DNA from: Catenulispora rubra
GTDB lineage: Bacteria; Actinomycetota; Actinomycetes; Streptomycetales; Catenulisporaceae
DNA: 64,000 bases
Assembly (NCBI RefSeq): GCF_015356825.1
Contig: NZ_JAACYW010000006.1
Span: forward strand, 46,484 to 110,483
Reading direction: 5' to 3'
Shown: positions 1 through 8,503 of the stretch, piece by piece
Layout: the number at the start of each line of letters is the position of its first letter
How positions within the stretch are numbered: position 1 is the first letter of the stretch
Notes under the pieces: generated by a model
What the model was told of the DNA's origin: nothing
Databases searched by the model: none
What the model saw: the letters and a program-made list of their open reading frames with translations, nothing else
Made by a program: the position numbers and the translations under genes

Positions 1-434
1 GCGCGGTCCAGCTCGTTGCGTAACCAGTTCAATTGCTTGAGTGTCTGTTCGCTGTACAGCATGGCGATGGTGTCAGGAACATCGTTAGCCGACACAGTCG
101 ACGACGCATATCCCGATTCAAGTTTGGAAAGTCGCGCAAACAAAGCTCGGCGGCTCGGCACGTGGATCTTCGCTTGAGTCAGCACCACCGCCATGGGATT
201 CGCGTCGCTGCCGTAACCCAGCCGTCCCTGTAGAGCCGCTTCCAGGCAGACGGTTCCGCGTCCGGCGAATGGGTCATAGACAGCATCACCCGGCTGCGTG
301 AGCCAGTCGATGAAGAAGTGCGCGAGCTGTGGTGGGAACATGGCGAAGTAGCTGCACAGGCTATGCAGCGAATGCCCCCACCGACGCGGCGCGGCACGCC
401 AGAACTCCGGCAGATCCTGAATCCCCGCGTCCAC
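1..434 (-). CDS. DNA methyltransferase, N-terminal part (cut by window edge)
   Basis: The minus-strand frame is open from a GTG at 434 to base 1, about 144 codons, and runs off the left edge. An in-frame stop lies just upstream of the GTG. It contains WGHSLHSLCSYFAMFPPQLA, then a motif I-like DPFAGRGTVCLEAAL and DANPMAVVLTQAK. This is the AdoMet-binding signature of N4/N6 DNA methyltransferases in which motif I precedes the catalytic DPPY/SPPY motif. The catalytic motif would lie beyond the edge, so target base and specificity cannot be read. Orientation is away from the toxin locus. It could be an orphan enzyme or part of a restriction or phage-defence set; the window does not decide. The start codon is uncertain because no clear Shine-Dalgarno sequence precedes it. 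Confidence 0.8.
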   Translation of the reverse strand, partial: MDAGIQDLPEFWRAAPRRWGHSLHSLCSYFAMFPPQLAHFFIDWLTQPGDAVYDPFAGRGTVCLEAALQGRLGYGSDANPMAVVLTQAKIHVPSRRALFARLSKLESGYASSTVSANDVPDTIAMLYSEQTLKQLNWLRNELDR

Positions 435-964
435 TGATCGACCCGTTCCTGAAGATGAGAGTTAAGTCGAAGCTGCCTTGGCTAGGCATCGCGCGAGCCC
501 GCCACGCGGTGTGACATTAGCAGCACCGTGCGAGTCATACCAGATCTCGTCGACGTCGGGACTGGCCTAGGCGTCGTGCTTCAGAACGTCGGGCACAGTG
601 GTGGACTCTCTAAAGAGTCTCAAGCGCTCTCAAGGTATGACTCGATATCGCCGAGGTCACGGCTGGCGCGCGTCAAAATAACTGGCGAATCACTTCACCT
701 CGAACGCCTCGCTGCGGGTCAGGGTCTGCAGCCACGATGGCGCGTTTCGTTGCCACGGCCTCGAACGTCGGGGCGGGCTTCGCCGCGATTTCGCCGTGCG
801 GCGAATACGCGGTGAGGTTGGGGGCGGATCGCCAGGAGGCGGCTCCGTCGCAGGTCATTGAGATGGCGTGCCAACTACTTTTAAAGACCCGCTGGCTCCA
901 CACTGAGTTAACTGCGGCGCAAGCGGCGCGAGCGGGGGCTCTGCCACCCGCACCCCCTCGCGTG

Positions 965-1002
965 TGGTCGCGTGAGGCGGGAATTGAACCCGCGTCCACG
1001 CG
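965..1002 (-). ncRNA. tRNA minihelix-like element (acceptor stem plus T arm)
   Basis: Read on the minus strand, 1002-996 (CGCGTGG) pairs with 975-969 (TCACGCG) as a 7-bp acceptor-like stem with one G-U. Inside it 993-989 (GCGGG) pairs with 981-977 (CCCGC), closing the 7-base loop TTCAATT that matches the T-loop consensus. The 3' strand is followed directly by A-CCA (968-965). Two unpaired bases on one side and one on the other separate the stems. D and anticodon arms are absent. It may be a decayed tRNA or tmRNA 3' end, an old integration site, or a tRNA mimic. Expression is not shown by the sequence. Confidence 0.3.
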
Positions 1003-1031
1003 GGGTCCGTGAGTTGATTGTTTTCGAATGT

Positions 1032-1064
1032 GGCACCGTCTTTCGGGACGGTGCCGCATTTTTT
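1032..1064 (+). terminator. Rho-independent terminator (plus strand)
   Basis: A perfect 9-bp stem, GGCACCGTC (1032-1040) with GACGGTGCC (1047-1055), closes a 6-base loop and is followed on the plus strand by six Ts at 1059-1064. No convincing plus-strand gene ends here, so the transcript it would stop is unknown. On the minus strand it lies just past the immunity gene but has no T tract. Confidence 0.7.
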
Positions 1065-1102
1065 GTTGCGGCTTGGATTTTCAGGGTGTGGTCGGCGCAT
1101 CG

Positions 1103-1573
1103 TCACGCGGTTGGCGGACCCACGACCCAGGGCCGCCAGGTGGGCTCGTCGTCGGCGTCCACGGTCGTCTTGTCGGGGAACTCGTGAGTGCCGCGGCCGG
1201 GGAGGTATGCGGCCGTGATGAGGTCCAGGTCGTGGGTCAGGACCATCGCGGTGTCGGGGCGCTTGAGAATGAGTTCGCGGAAGATCTGCCGCGCCTCCGA
1301 GTCCTGTTTGGCCAGGGAACTTTCCGTGGTCCAGATCGCGAAGACGGTGTCATAGCCGTCGAACGCCTGAGCATCGTCTTCCGGCGCTGAATTGACGAAC
1401 TCATTGCGGTACACTCTGCCACCGACCTCGCCGACGCCGTCCAGGGCTGTACGACGGATGAAGACGCGGCCCTCCCGCTCGATCAGAGTCATGCCGAGCG
1501 CGTCGGCGAGTGCTTGCGCCTCCGATTCGAGCGGTCCGCTGCGTCGAATGAAGAGTTCTTCAAAAGTAGCCAT
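1103..1573 (-). CDS. Candidate immunity protein for the adjacent CdiA-type toxin
   Basis: A 156-residue soluble protein with no signal peptide or membrane segment and no family I recognise. Its ATG directly abuts the toxin stop codon (TAGATG), so the two are almost certainly co-translated. Small acidic proteins encoded immediately 3' of a polymorphic toxin are normally its immunity partners, blocking the C-terminal nuclease in the producing cell and its kin. The function is inferred from position only. Confidence 0.6.
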   Translation of the reverse strand: MATFEELFIRRSGPLESEAQALADALGMTLIEREGRVFIRRTALDGVGEVGGRVYRNEFVNSAPEDDAQAFDGYDTVFAIWTTESSLAKQDSEARQIFRELILKRPDTAMVLTHDLDLITAAYLPGRGTHEFPDKTTVDADDEPTWRPWVVGPPTA

Positions 1574-3031
1574 CTAACCGTCACTCCTGGGGAATGAGAT
1601 GATGCTGTCATCGCCCAAGATGACATGAATGACTTTCGCGACCTTCGACCCGCTCTGGTGTAGGGCGCCGTTGTACGCGGCCCGCGCGTCCGCCTCCGTC
1701 AGTCCGACGCCACGGCCGTCGATGACCACCTCGCCGTCGGCCGGCACCTGCCCACTTGCGGTGTTCATATTACGCTTGATGGCGTTCAGGCTTCCGCTGT
1801 TGAGCTTCTTGAACTCCGTGATCGTCCCCGGATCGTCGGGCGCCTTCCGCACCATCGCGTCGGGGTTCTTGTCGCCCTGAATCGTCTGGTCTTCGGGGCG
1901 TTGGTCGACGCGGTGGCCCTCCTGCTTCAGCCTTTCTGCGATCGGCACCTCGTGCGGCTTGAACTGGCCGCCGGGATCGTGGACGCCGGGCTTGAAGTCG
2001 TCGCCGAGGGGGCCATGGTCGAAGGCCGGGTCATTGACGTCGCCGACAGGTTGTCGTCCGTCGTGAGCCGCCATCGCTCCCGGCGGAACCCCGTCCTCGC
2101 CTTCCTTTCCGCCCTTGCCGCCCATGCGGGAAGCTCCGAGGTACGCCGCGTCGTGGGCGAGGTCGTCCCAGTGGCCCTGGAGGCCGTCGCCGGCGGCTTT
2201 GATGGCGAGTCCGGCCGTGGCGACCTCGGGTGCTGTCTCGGCGATGAAGTCGTCGGCGACGGCGAGGCCGGCGGTCACGACGTCGAGGCCTGGGACTTCG
2301 GCGGTCAGGAGGGCGATGCCGTTCAGGATGGGGGCGAGGATCTGGGCGATCTGGCCGATGTCGTTGGCCCATTCGGCGATCTTGCCGCCGACGTCGGACA
2401 GGGCCTCGCCGACGTGCTGCCACCAGTGCTTGTTGTGGATGCCGTCGGATTGGGCGTGGTGGAGGGCTTTGGCGCACTCTTTGGCGGCGGCGTCGAGGTC
2501 GTTGTGGGCCTGGTGGGCTGCGGCGGTGAGGGCGGCGAGGCGGCCCTTGGCGTCGGTGAGGGCCTTCTGGGCGTTGTCGTGGGTTGTCTGGGCGTCGGCC
2601 GCGGCCTTCGGGTCCGTGCCGGCCTGGGCGGTCTTCAGGTCCGCGGCGGCGTTGTTGGCGGTGCCGTTGGCGCGGCTGACGTCGACTTCGGCGTCCTGGC
2701 CCTGGCGCAGGGCGAGGTCGGCCTTGTTCTGCGCGGCCTGCATCTTCGGCCAGTAAGCGGACAGGGCGTCGGAGGCCTCGCCGTAGGAGATGTACAGCTT
2801 CTGGAGACGACCGGGGAGGGGGCCGAAGGTGTTCTTGAAGGCGTCCGCGGTTTGCCCGACCCACGACAGCGCGGTGGCGTCGCCGCCGAACGACTTCAGC
2901 GACGACCAGGCCTGCTCGACGTCGTGGGAGAAGTCCCCGAACTCCTTCGCAAGGGCCTGAATCGCCTCCACCACGCCGGGCGTCGGATCCCCGTCCAGGC
3001 CCAACACATCCCACCCGCTTGGGCGCACCAC
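1574..3031 (-). CDS. Polymorphic toxin: T7SS-type N-terminus with CdiA-like tRNA nuclease C-terminus
   Basis: 485 residues from a GTG at 3031 with GGGAGGG placed 6 bases upstream. The longer upstream frame is a shadow of the divergent gene. Residues about 5-110 are helical and WXG100-like (the WVGQTADAFKNTFG and YWPKMQAAQNK regions), typical of putative T7SS-secreted proteins. An alanine-rich coiled coil and a hydrophobic helical segment follow. The last 120 or so residues contain RLKQEGHRVDQR, GDKNPDAMV and TITEFKKLN. This resembles the PD-(D/E)XK-like tRNase domain at the C-terminus of CdiA toxins, with D, E and K in place. Predicted role: exported antibacterial effector cutting tRNA in competitors. 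No ESX secretion genes are in the window. Confidence 0.75.
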   Translation of the reverse strand: MVRPSGWDVLGLDGDPTPGVVEAIQALAKEFGDFSHDVEQAWSSLKSFGGDATALSWVGQTADAFKNTFGPLPGRLQKLYISYGEASDALSAYWPKMQAAQNKADLALRQGQDAEVDVSRANGTANNAAADLKTAQAGTDPKAAADAQTTHDNAQKALTDAKGRLAALTAAAHQAHNDLDAAAKECAKALHHAQSDGIHNKHWWQHVGEALSDVGGKIAEWANDIGQIAQILAPILNGIALLTAEVPGLDVVTAGLAVADDFIAETAPEVATAGLAIKAAGDGLQGHWDDLAHDAAYLGASRMGGKGGKEGEDGVPPGAMAAHDGRQPVGDVNDPAFDHGPLGDDFKPGVHDPGGQFKPHEVPIAERLKQEGHRVDQRPEDQTIQGDKNPDAMVRKAPDDPGTITEFKKLNSGSLNAIKRNMNTASGQVPADGEVVIDGRGVGLTEADARAAYNGALHQSGSKVAKVIHVILGDDSIISFPRSDG

Positions 3032-3130
3032 TAGTAGCCCTCCCCGAATCCCCCGCACGCCTGTCGCCGACGCAACAGCGGACGTCGTTGATCTCGACGC
3101 GTGACGGTGGACGAGTGTACAAAAGCGTCC

Positions 3131-3793
3131 ATGGAATCCGTAACCCCTGAGCGCGACCCGATTACTTACCGTCTCGCGCCCGGGCAGGATTGGTACCGGA
3201 TTCGGCTGAATGAGCATGCTGAGACGGACGTCAAAGCCTTCCTGGACGTCATGTTCGACGGGGTCCCGGTCGAGGCCGCTGAGCAAGCCAGGGTCCTGAT
3301 CGGAGTGCAGTTCGCGGCGCAGATCGCTGCGGCACGCTCCAAGCGTGGGATCGACATCCTGGTCCCCGCGCCGAAGCCCGGCGGTGCGGCGATGCCGGGG
3401 GCGGCCGTTCTGGTCGCCGAGGTGGTGATCCCCGGGTCGGTCGTCCCCGACCCGACCGAGGTCGTGACGCGTGTGGCGAGGAACGCGATCGGCGCGCGTA
3501 CCGGCGTGATCGCGGGCTGTCCGGCGGTGCGAATCGACCACAGCATGGCGGATGCGGATGCACGGGCCAACATCGGCGGTGGTAAGGGCACTGATGTCGA
3601 TGGCCCGCCGACGCCCAAGCGCATCGAGTACGTCATCGCGGTGCCGAACGACTCGCGATGGTTGTCGATTGATCTGAGCGTGCAAGCCGTCAACGGCTTC
3701 GACGTCGAGCAGACGATCGCGAAGTTCGATCAGACGGTGGCCGGGCTCAGCTGGTCCGCGCCCGAGCCCGAACTCGCTTCCCGCCCCGAGTAG
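3131..3793 (+). CDS. Conserved protein of unknown function divergent from the toxin
   Basis: 220 residues from the ATG at 3131; an in-frame GTG at 3101 would add 10 residues, and neither has a good ribosome binding site. There is no signal peptide or transmembrane helix. I do not recognise the family. It is transcribed away from the toxin gene from a shared intergenic region of about 100 bases. A role as partner or chaperone of the exported toxin is possible from position alone. Confidence 0.6.
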   Translation: MESVTPERDPITYRLAPGQDWYRIRLNEHAETDVKAFLDVMFDGVPVEAAEQARVLIGVQFAAQIAAARSKRGIDILVPAPKPGGAAMPGAAVLVAEVVIPGSVVPDPTEVVTRVARNAIGARTGVIAGCPAVRIDHSMADADARANIGGGKGTDVDGPPTPKRIEYVIAVPNDSRWLSIDLSVQAVNGFDVEQTIAKFDQTVAGLSWSAPEPELASRPE

Positions 3794-3981
3794 TCAGGCC
3801 GTCCGCGCCGCGTCGGGTAAACCTCCATGGCAGTGCCTGCCTATGACAGGCCGCCTCTGCTGTGCAATCAGAGCACTGCGATCATCGAGCAGCCTTGCGA
3901 CACTACTGACTGTGTCAGTCACATCACAGGCTCTTGACGGCACGCTACCCCACGCGCAAGACGACCCCACGAAAGGACGAC

Positions 3982-5316
3982 ATGAGACTCCCTCTGCATA
4001 AGAGAGCTGCGATAGCGGCCGTGGCCGTGCTCGCGGTGTCCACCGTTACCACGGGTGCGATGGCTGGTACGGCGCAGGCGGCTTCGAGTAGCACGCGATG
4101 GACCGAGGACTTGGCCCGGGTGCAGGCCTCCGACTTCAACGTTGTCTGGACCGGTAAGGCGCTCACCGTCAAGGACGCGCGGGTGCACGCCACGACGTCG
4201 CACGATACGCGTGGCTACGCGCAGGACGTCCTGCCTGCGCACAGCCTCGCGAAGCCGGCGAATGAGGTTGCCGTGACACTGACCGCGAGTCGGCCGGCGG
4301 GCACTGACGTGCAGGTGGACGTTCGGGGCCTCGGCCAGAACGGCAAGTGGACGCAGTGGGTGTCTGCGGCGGCCACCGGTGCGACGCGTCTGGCGGAGTC
4401 GGTGGGCAAGGTGCAGGTGCGCATCACGCTCCGGGACAGCGTGCAGGGCGCTGCTCCGGCCGTCACCGGGCTTTCGCTGAGTGCTGACAGCGGCGCCGCC
4501 CCCGCCGTCGCGCCGCGGCTGGCTCCCATGTCCGTCTCCTACCAGGTCTATGCCACGCGCGAGGGCCTGGTCGGGGGCACGACCGCGAACGGCCACGTGA
4601 TCCAGCCCAGCGACCACTTCGTGGCGCTGCCGTCGGGGTCGGCGCTGTCGCCGAACGGTTCCGGCGACTACTCGGTGCAGGTCTGCGGGCCGAGCACCTG
4701 CGAGACGGCGCCGGTGTGGGACATCGGCCCGTGGAACACGCACGACGACTACTGGGACGCCGGCCGCGCCGAGTTCACCGACCTGCCGCAGGGTACGCCG
4801 GAGGCGCAGGCGGCGTACCAGAGCGGCTACAACGGCGGGCACGACGAGTTCGGGCGCGCGGTCTCCAACCCGGCCGGCATCGACCTCGCGGACGGCACCT
4901 TCTACAACATCGGCCTGAACGACAACGGCTGGGTCACCGTGACCTACCTGTGGACCGGCGGCGGTGGCGGCAGCGGTCCGTCGGTCACCGGCATGAGCCA
5001 GTGCGACACATCGTCGAACGCTGATTGCTGGAACAGCGCGGCCGGCGACGGCTCGGACTGCTACAGCGGCCACTTCTGCATCTACACCGGCACCGGCTAC
5101 ACCGGCACCGTGTTCTCCTTCTACCACTGCAAGTACAACGGCGGCGACTGGGCTCTGCAGAACTGGGTCGCGGCAGGGTCCTACATCAACGACAACTCCG
5201 GTGGGACCGACGCCTACACCAAGGACCAGAACCACAACGTCATCACGGCGTCCGCACCAGGCGACTCCAACACGAACTACGACTTCAACCCGGTCTACTA
5301 CGTACAAGCATGCTGA
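3982..5316 (+). CDS. Secreted protein with C-terminal I36 (beta/gamma-crystallin-like) inhibitor domain
   Basis: 444 residues, ATG at 3982 preceded by GAAAGGA. Residues 1-35 form a classical Sec signal peptide ending at an AQA site. A beta-rich mid-region of about 190 residues contains a VCGPSTCETAPVWDIGPWN stretch seen in secreted Streptomyces-type proteins of unknown role. A GGGGGSG linker leads to a cysteine-rich C-terminal domain with CYSGHFCIYTGTGYTG and FYHCKYNGGDW. That matches peptidase-inhibitor family I36 (SMI-like, crystallin fold). It probably acts outside the cell, perhaps on a protease; the inhibitor role is inferred from the domain only. Confidence 0.7.
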   Translation: MRLPLHKRAAIAAVAVLAVSTVTTGAMAGTAQAASSSTRWTEDLARVQASDFNVVWTGKALTVKDARVHATTSHDTRGYAQDVLPAHSLAKPANEVAVTLTASRPAGTDVQVDVRGLGQNGKWTQWVSAAATGATRLAESVGKVQVRITLRDSVQGAAPAVTGLSLSADSGAAPAVAPRLAPMSVSYQVYATREGLVGGTTANGHVIQPSDHFVALPSGSALSPNGSGDYSVQVCGPSTCETAPVWDIGPWNTHDDYWDAGRAEFTDLPQGTPEAQAAYQSGYNGGHDEFGRAVSNPAGIDLADGTFYNIGLNDNGWVTVTYLWTGGGGGSGPSVTGMSQCDTSSNADCWNSAAGDGSDCYSGHFCIYTGTGYTGTVFSFYHCKYNGGDWALQNWVAAGSYINDNSGGTDAYTKDQNHNVITASAPGDSNTNYDFNPVYYVQAC

Positions 5317-5385
5317 TGTGGTGACGCGTCGGAGCGTGCGCCGGTCACGCGACCAGCGCACGCCCCGATGCTGCGGTCAGGCCTG

Positions 5386-6804
5386 TCAGCCCTGCCAAGG
5401 CGTCAACAAGTCCGCCGGCCCGAACACCGCGTCCAGCCCCTTCGCTGCCGCACCGGTCCGCGACACCGCGAGCAGCGGCACCGGATCGTCGGTCACGCGG
5501 TCGCGATGCCGTTGCAGCGCAAGCAAATCGCGCGCGTCGAAGGGGGTGTGGTCGAGCCACTTGATGGAGCCCAGGAACAGCAGCCGACGCGCGACCGGAC
5601 CGCGATCGGCGCCGACGATGTCGATCTCGACGTCGTTGCTCCGCGTCCAGTAGCCGCCCACGACCGGCGCCGCCGGCAGACCCGCGGCTGGAAGTAGCCG
5701 CGCCAGGCTCTCGCGCACCAGCGGCTCCACGGCGCGGCCCCGCCAGCTCGGCCAGCCGACGCGGATGCGGTCGAGCGTCAGGTCCGAGCGCATGCGGTTG
5801 ATCTCGGCCAGGTGCGGGGCCAGGAACCGGAACCAGAAGCGCAGGTATGAGTCGGTGATGCGGTAGCGCCGCTCCTTCGACGGCGCCAGCGACACCGGTA
5901 GTTCGGCGGCGACCACGCGCTTGTCGGTCAGGACCTCGGTGGCGCGGGTCAGCGTCGAGTGCGCGATGCCGCCCGCGGTGCGGGCGATGTTCGTGAACGT
6001 GCGCTCGCCCGAGCCGATCGCGGCCAGCACGGCGCGCGCCTGCGCCTGGTCTGGGAACTCGGCGGCCAGCGACAGCTGCGCGGAGGCGGTCAGGGGGCTG
6101 AAGGGGTCGGCCAGCTCGCGGGTGAGGAATGACCACATGTCCTCGCCGGGCCGCCAGCGCGCGCAGATCATCGGCAGTCCGCCGGTTGTCAACGCGGCGT
6201 CGAAGGCGTCGGCCTCGCCCAGGCCGGTCATGGCGGCGACGTCGGCGGGGTTGAGCGGCCCGATCGGCAGCTCGGTGCCGCGCTGGTGGAAGGGCCGGCC
6301 GTAGGAGGTGAGGGCTTCCATCATCGACAGGTCCGAGCCGATGAGCAGCAGGAGCACCGGTTTGCGCGACAGCTCCCGGTCCCACGCGCGCTGGAGCACG
6401 CTCTCGAACGCGCCCTGCTCGTCCATCAGGTACGGCACCTCGTCGAGCACGACCACCGACGGCCGGTCGTCGGGCAGGATGCCAGCCAGCTGCCGGAACG
6501 CCGCGGCCCAGTTGCCGGGCGTGGCGTCGCCGAAGACGTCGGCCTCGGGCAGGTCGGAGGCGCTGACCGCGCGCACGAACTCGGCCAGCGGTTCCTCGCC
6601 GATGCCGATTTCCGCGGTGTAGTAGACGTGCGGCACGCCGGCGCCGCCCACGAACTCCTCGACCAGCGCCGACTTGCCGATCCGGCGGCGGCCGCGCAGG
6701 ACCAGGCAGCGCCCCGCCGGACCCGCCGCGCCACCGGCGCTGACCTGGGAGAGGACCTGGTTGAGGGCGGCCAGTTCGCGCCTTCTGCCCACGAAACGGG
6801 TCAC
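5386..6804 (-). CDS. AAA ATPase of the archaeal-ATPase/DUF234-like group
   Basis: 472 residues from the ATG at 6804. It opens with FVGRRRELAALNQVL and has a Walker A GRRRIGKS at residues 38-45 and a Walker B-like VVVLDEVPYL near residue 110. A winged-helix region follows (ERTFTNIARTAGGIAHSTLT), then a nuclease-like C-terminal part (GGYWTRSNDVEIDIVGADRG) with conserved acidic residues. This architecture is that of stand-alone AAA proteins common in actinomycetes and archaea, whose cellular role is unknown. It is monocistronic and ends 70 bases from the convergent secreted-protein gene. Confidence 0.8.
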   Translation of the reverse strand: MTRFVGRRRELAALNQVLSQVSAGGAAGPAGRCLVLRGRRRIGKSALVEEFVGGAGVPHVYYTAEIGIGEEPLAEFVRAVSASDLPEADVFGDATPGNWAAAFRQLAGILPDDRPSVVVLDEVPYLMDEQGAFESVLQRAWDRELSRKPVLLLLIGSDLSMMEALTSYGRPFHQRGTELPIGPLNPADVAAMTGLGEADAFDAALTTGGLPMICARWRPGEDMWSFLTRELADPFSPLTASAQLSLAAEFPDQAQARAVLAAIGSGERTFTNIARTAGGIAHSTLTRATEVLTDKRVVAAELPVSLAPSKERRYRITDSYLRFWFRFLAPHLAEINRMRSDLTLDRIRVGWPSWRGRAVEPLVRESLARLLPAAGLPAAPVVGGYWTRSNDVEIDIVGADRGPVARRLLFLGSIKWLDHTPFDARDLLALQRHRDRVTDDPVPLLAVSRTGAAAKGLDAVFGPADLLTPWQG

Positions 6805-6838
6805 GGCGGCTCCTCTGAGTGCGTCCAGTCGTCGATCC

Positions 6839-6864
6839 GGATACTTTCGATCAGGATACTATCG
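6839..6864. repeat. Short direct repeats upstream of the ATPase gene
   Basis: GGATACTTTCG at 6839 recurs 15 bases later as GGATACTATCG at 6854, with weaker echoes to about 6900 (CTACTATTGG, GCTATCGGGG). On the minus strand this gives GATAGTATC and AAAGTATC motifs 35-60 bases before the ATPase start, so it may be a promoter or operator. Confidence 0.35.
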
Positions 6865-6916
6865 CTGGCGCTACTATTGGGGGCCATCGAGGAGCTATCG
6901 GGGAGCTGAAGAGGGT

Positions 6917-8461
6917 CTACTGAGCGGCCTGCCCGATCGCCCGCACCGCGTCGATCGTGTCAGCATCCTGAGCCCGCTTGTCCTCCCGGTACCGCACCAC
7001 CCGCGCGAACCGCAGCGTGACCCCGCCCGGATACCGCGAACTGCGCTGCACCCCGTCGAACGCCACCTCGACCACCAGCTCCGGCCGCACGCGCACGGTC
7101 CAGTCGTCGGCGGACGTCTGCAACGCGCGCAGCCGCTCGGTCTGCCAGGCGAGCAGTTCGTCGGTCATGCCCTTGAACGTCTTGCCCAGCATCACGAACT
7201 CGCCGCTCTCCGGGTCGCGCGCGGCCAGGTGGAGGTTGCTCAGCCACCCGCTGCGCCGGCCGTGGCCCCACTCGGCGGCGACGACCACCAGGTCGAGGGT
7301 GTGGACCGGCTTGACCTTCAGCCATCCCGAGCCGCGCCGGCCGGCGGTGTAGAGCGCGTCGAGGGACTTCACGACGACGCCCTCGTGCCCGCGGTCCAGG
7401 GCGTCCTTCGCGAACGCCTCTGCGGCCTGCGGGTCGTCGGTGACCAGGCGCGGCGCCAGCCCGTCCGGCGGGGCGATCGAGGCCAGCAGGTCGGAGCGCT
7501 CGTGGGAGGGCAGGTCGATCAGGTCGCGGCCGTCGAGGTGCAGCAGGTCGAAGAGGAAGACGGTCAGCGGGATCTGCTCGCGGAGCTTGGCGACGTCGCG
7601 GCGGCTGCCGGTGCGGCTCGCGGTCTCCTGGAACGGCCGCGGGCGGCCGTCGGGGGCCAGGGCCAGCGCTTCGCCGTCCAGCACGGCCGAGGTCACCGGA
7701 AGCGCGCGGGCCAGCTCGACCACCTCCGGCAGCCGGTCGGTGATGTCGTCCAGGCTGCGGGTGAAGACCTGGACGCGGTCGCCGGCGCGGTGGATCTGGA
7801 CCCTGATTCCGTCGAGCTTCCACTCCAGCGCCGCCGGGGCGGCCTTCTGCAGGGCCGCGGCGACGTCGTCCGCCGTCCCGGCCAGCATCGGCTGGATCGG
7901 CCGCCCGACGACCAGCCCGACCTCGCGCAGCCCCGGCACGCCGTCCCGGAGCGCGGTCCGCGCGGCCGCCGCCAGATCCCCGCCGAACATCGCCGCGCGC
8001 CGCACCTCGGCCGCCGGGACCTCCGCGGCCTTCGCGACCGCGTCGGCCATGACGCCGTCCAGCGCCCCTTGCCGCAGCTCGCCGGTGAGGAGGCGGCGCA
8101 GGAAGGACTGTTCCTCAGCGGTGGCGCGGGCGAACAACGCGGTCAGGAGCTCGCGGCGGCGCGCCTGCGAGCCCGCGCCGGACGTGCTGCCGACCTCGTC
8201 GAGGATCCGGTCGACCTCGGCCACCTCCAGCTCCCCGGCCCCGGCCGCATCCCCGGCCACCGGCGCGGGCAGGTCGCGCAGCGTGGCCCAGCCGACGCCG
8301 ATCTGCCGCTGCGGCAGCTCACCGGACAGGTAGTGGACGGCGACCGTGACCTCCTCGGGCCCGGCCGTCCGCAGCCGCTCAGCGAGCAGCGCGATCTTGG
8401 CCGAGCGGGCCGAGGTCTCGGCGACCGCGGTGGACGTGGTGGCCAGATCGAGCAAGCGCAT
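6917..8461 (-). CDS. ATP-dependent DNA ligase (LigB-like)
   Basis: 514 residues. The start is placed at 8461, where [10 protein letters not shown] aligns with the beginning of mycobacterial LigB-type ligases; GGAG lies 10 bases upstream. An N-terminal DNA-binding domain includes [14 protein letters not shown] and [17 protein letters not shown]. The adenylation domain has the nucleophile motif EWKLDGIR near residue 213, [17 protein letters not shown] and [18 protein letters not shown]. The KVKP motif leads into an OB-fold domain. It joins nicked DNA using ATP, as an accessory to the NAD-dependent replicative ligase. No Ku or LigD gene is adjacent, so repair by end-joining is not implied. Confidence 0.92.
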   Translation of the reverse strand: MRLLDLATTSTAVAETSARSAKIALLAERLRTAGPEEVTVAVHYLSGELPQRQIGVGWATLRDLPAPVAGDAAGAGELEVAEVDRILDEVGSTSGAGSQARRRELLTALFARATAEEQSFLRRLLTGELRQGALDGVMADAVAKAAEVPAAEVRRAAMFGGDLAAAARTALRDGVPGLREVGLVVGRPIQPMLAGTADDVAAALQKAAPAALEWKLDGIRVQIHRAGDRVQVFTRSLDDITDRLPEVVELARALPVTSAVLDGEALALAPDGRPRPFQETASRTGSRRDVAKLREQIPLTVFLFDLLHLDGRDLIDLPSHERSDLLASIAPPDGLAPRLVTDDPQAAEAFAKDALDRGHEGVVVKSLDALYTAGRRGSGWLKVKPVHTLDLVVVAAEWGHGRRSGWLSNLHLAARDPESGEFVMLGKTFKGMTDELLAWQTERLRALQTSADDWTVRVRPELVVEVAFDGVQRSSRYPGGVTLRFARVVRYREDKRAQDADTIDAVRAIGQAAQ

Positions 8462-8503
8462 GGGGTCCATGCTCCGCCACGGCACTGACAGGGGCGAGCC
8501 GAG

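Larger units (their letters stand above)
435..1102. other. Gene-poor stretch between methyltransferase and immunity gene
   Basis: No open frame here has a recognisable domain, a convincing ribosome binding site or support from neighbours. The notable contents are a tRNA-like hairpin on the minus strand (965-1002) and a rho-independent terminator on the plus strand (1032-1064). Short frames such as 737-1012 (+) look like chance or decayed sequence. Confidence 0.5.

Noticed and set aside
737..1012. 91-codon plus-strand frame
   Set aside because: No domain, no ribosome binding site and it runs through the tRNA-like element; treated as non-coding.
961..1060. Complete tmRNA gene
   Set aside because: The T arm resembles a tmRNA 3' end, but there is no 5' half, no tag reading frame and no pseudoknot series, and the upstream DNA is a protein gene.
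3032..3685. Extension of the toxin frame upstream to 3685
   Set aside because: This part is arginine-rich antisense of the divergent gene, and the GTG at 3031 has a good ribosome binding site directly before the conserved N-terminal domain.
3919..5361. 480-codon minus-strand frame opposite the secreted I36-type protein
   Set aside because: It is low-complexity Arg/Val/Gly sequence and a shadow of the plus-strand gene, which has a signal peptide, a ribosome binding site and a known domain.
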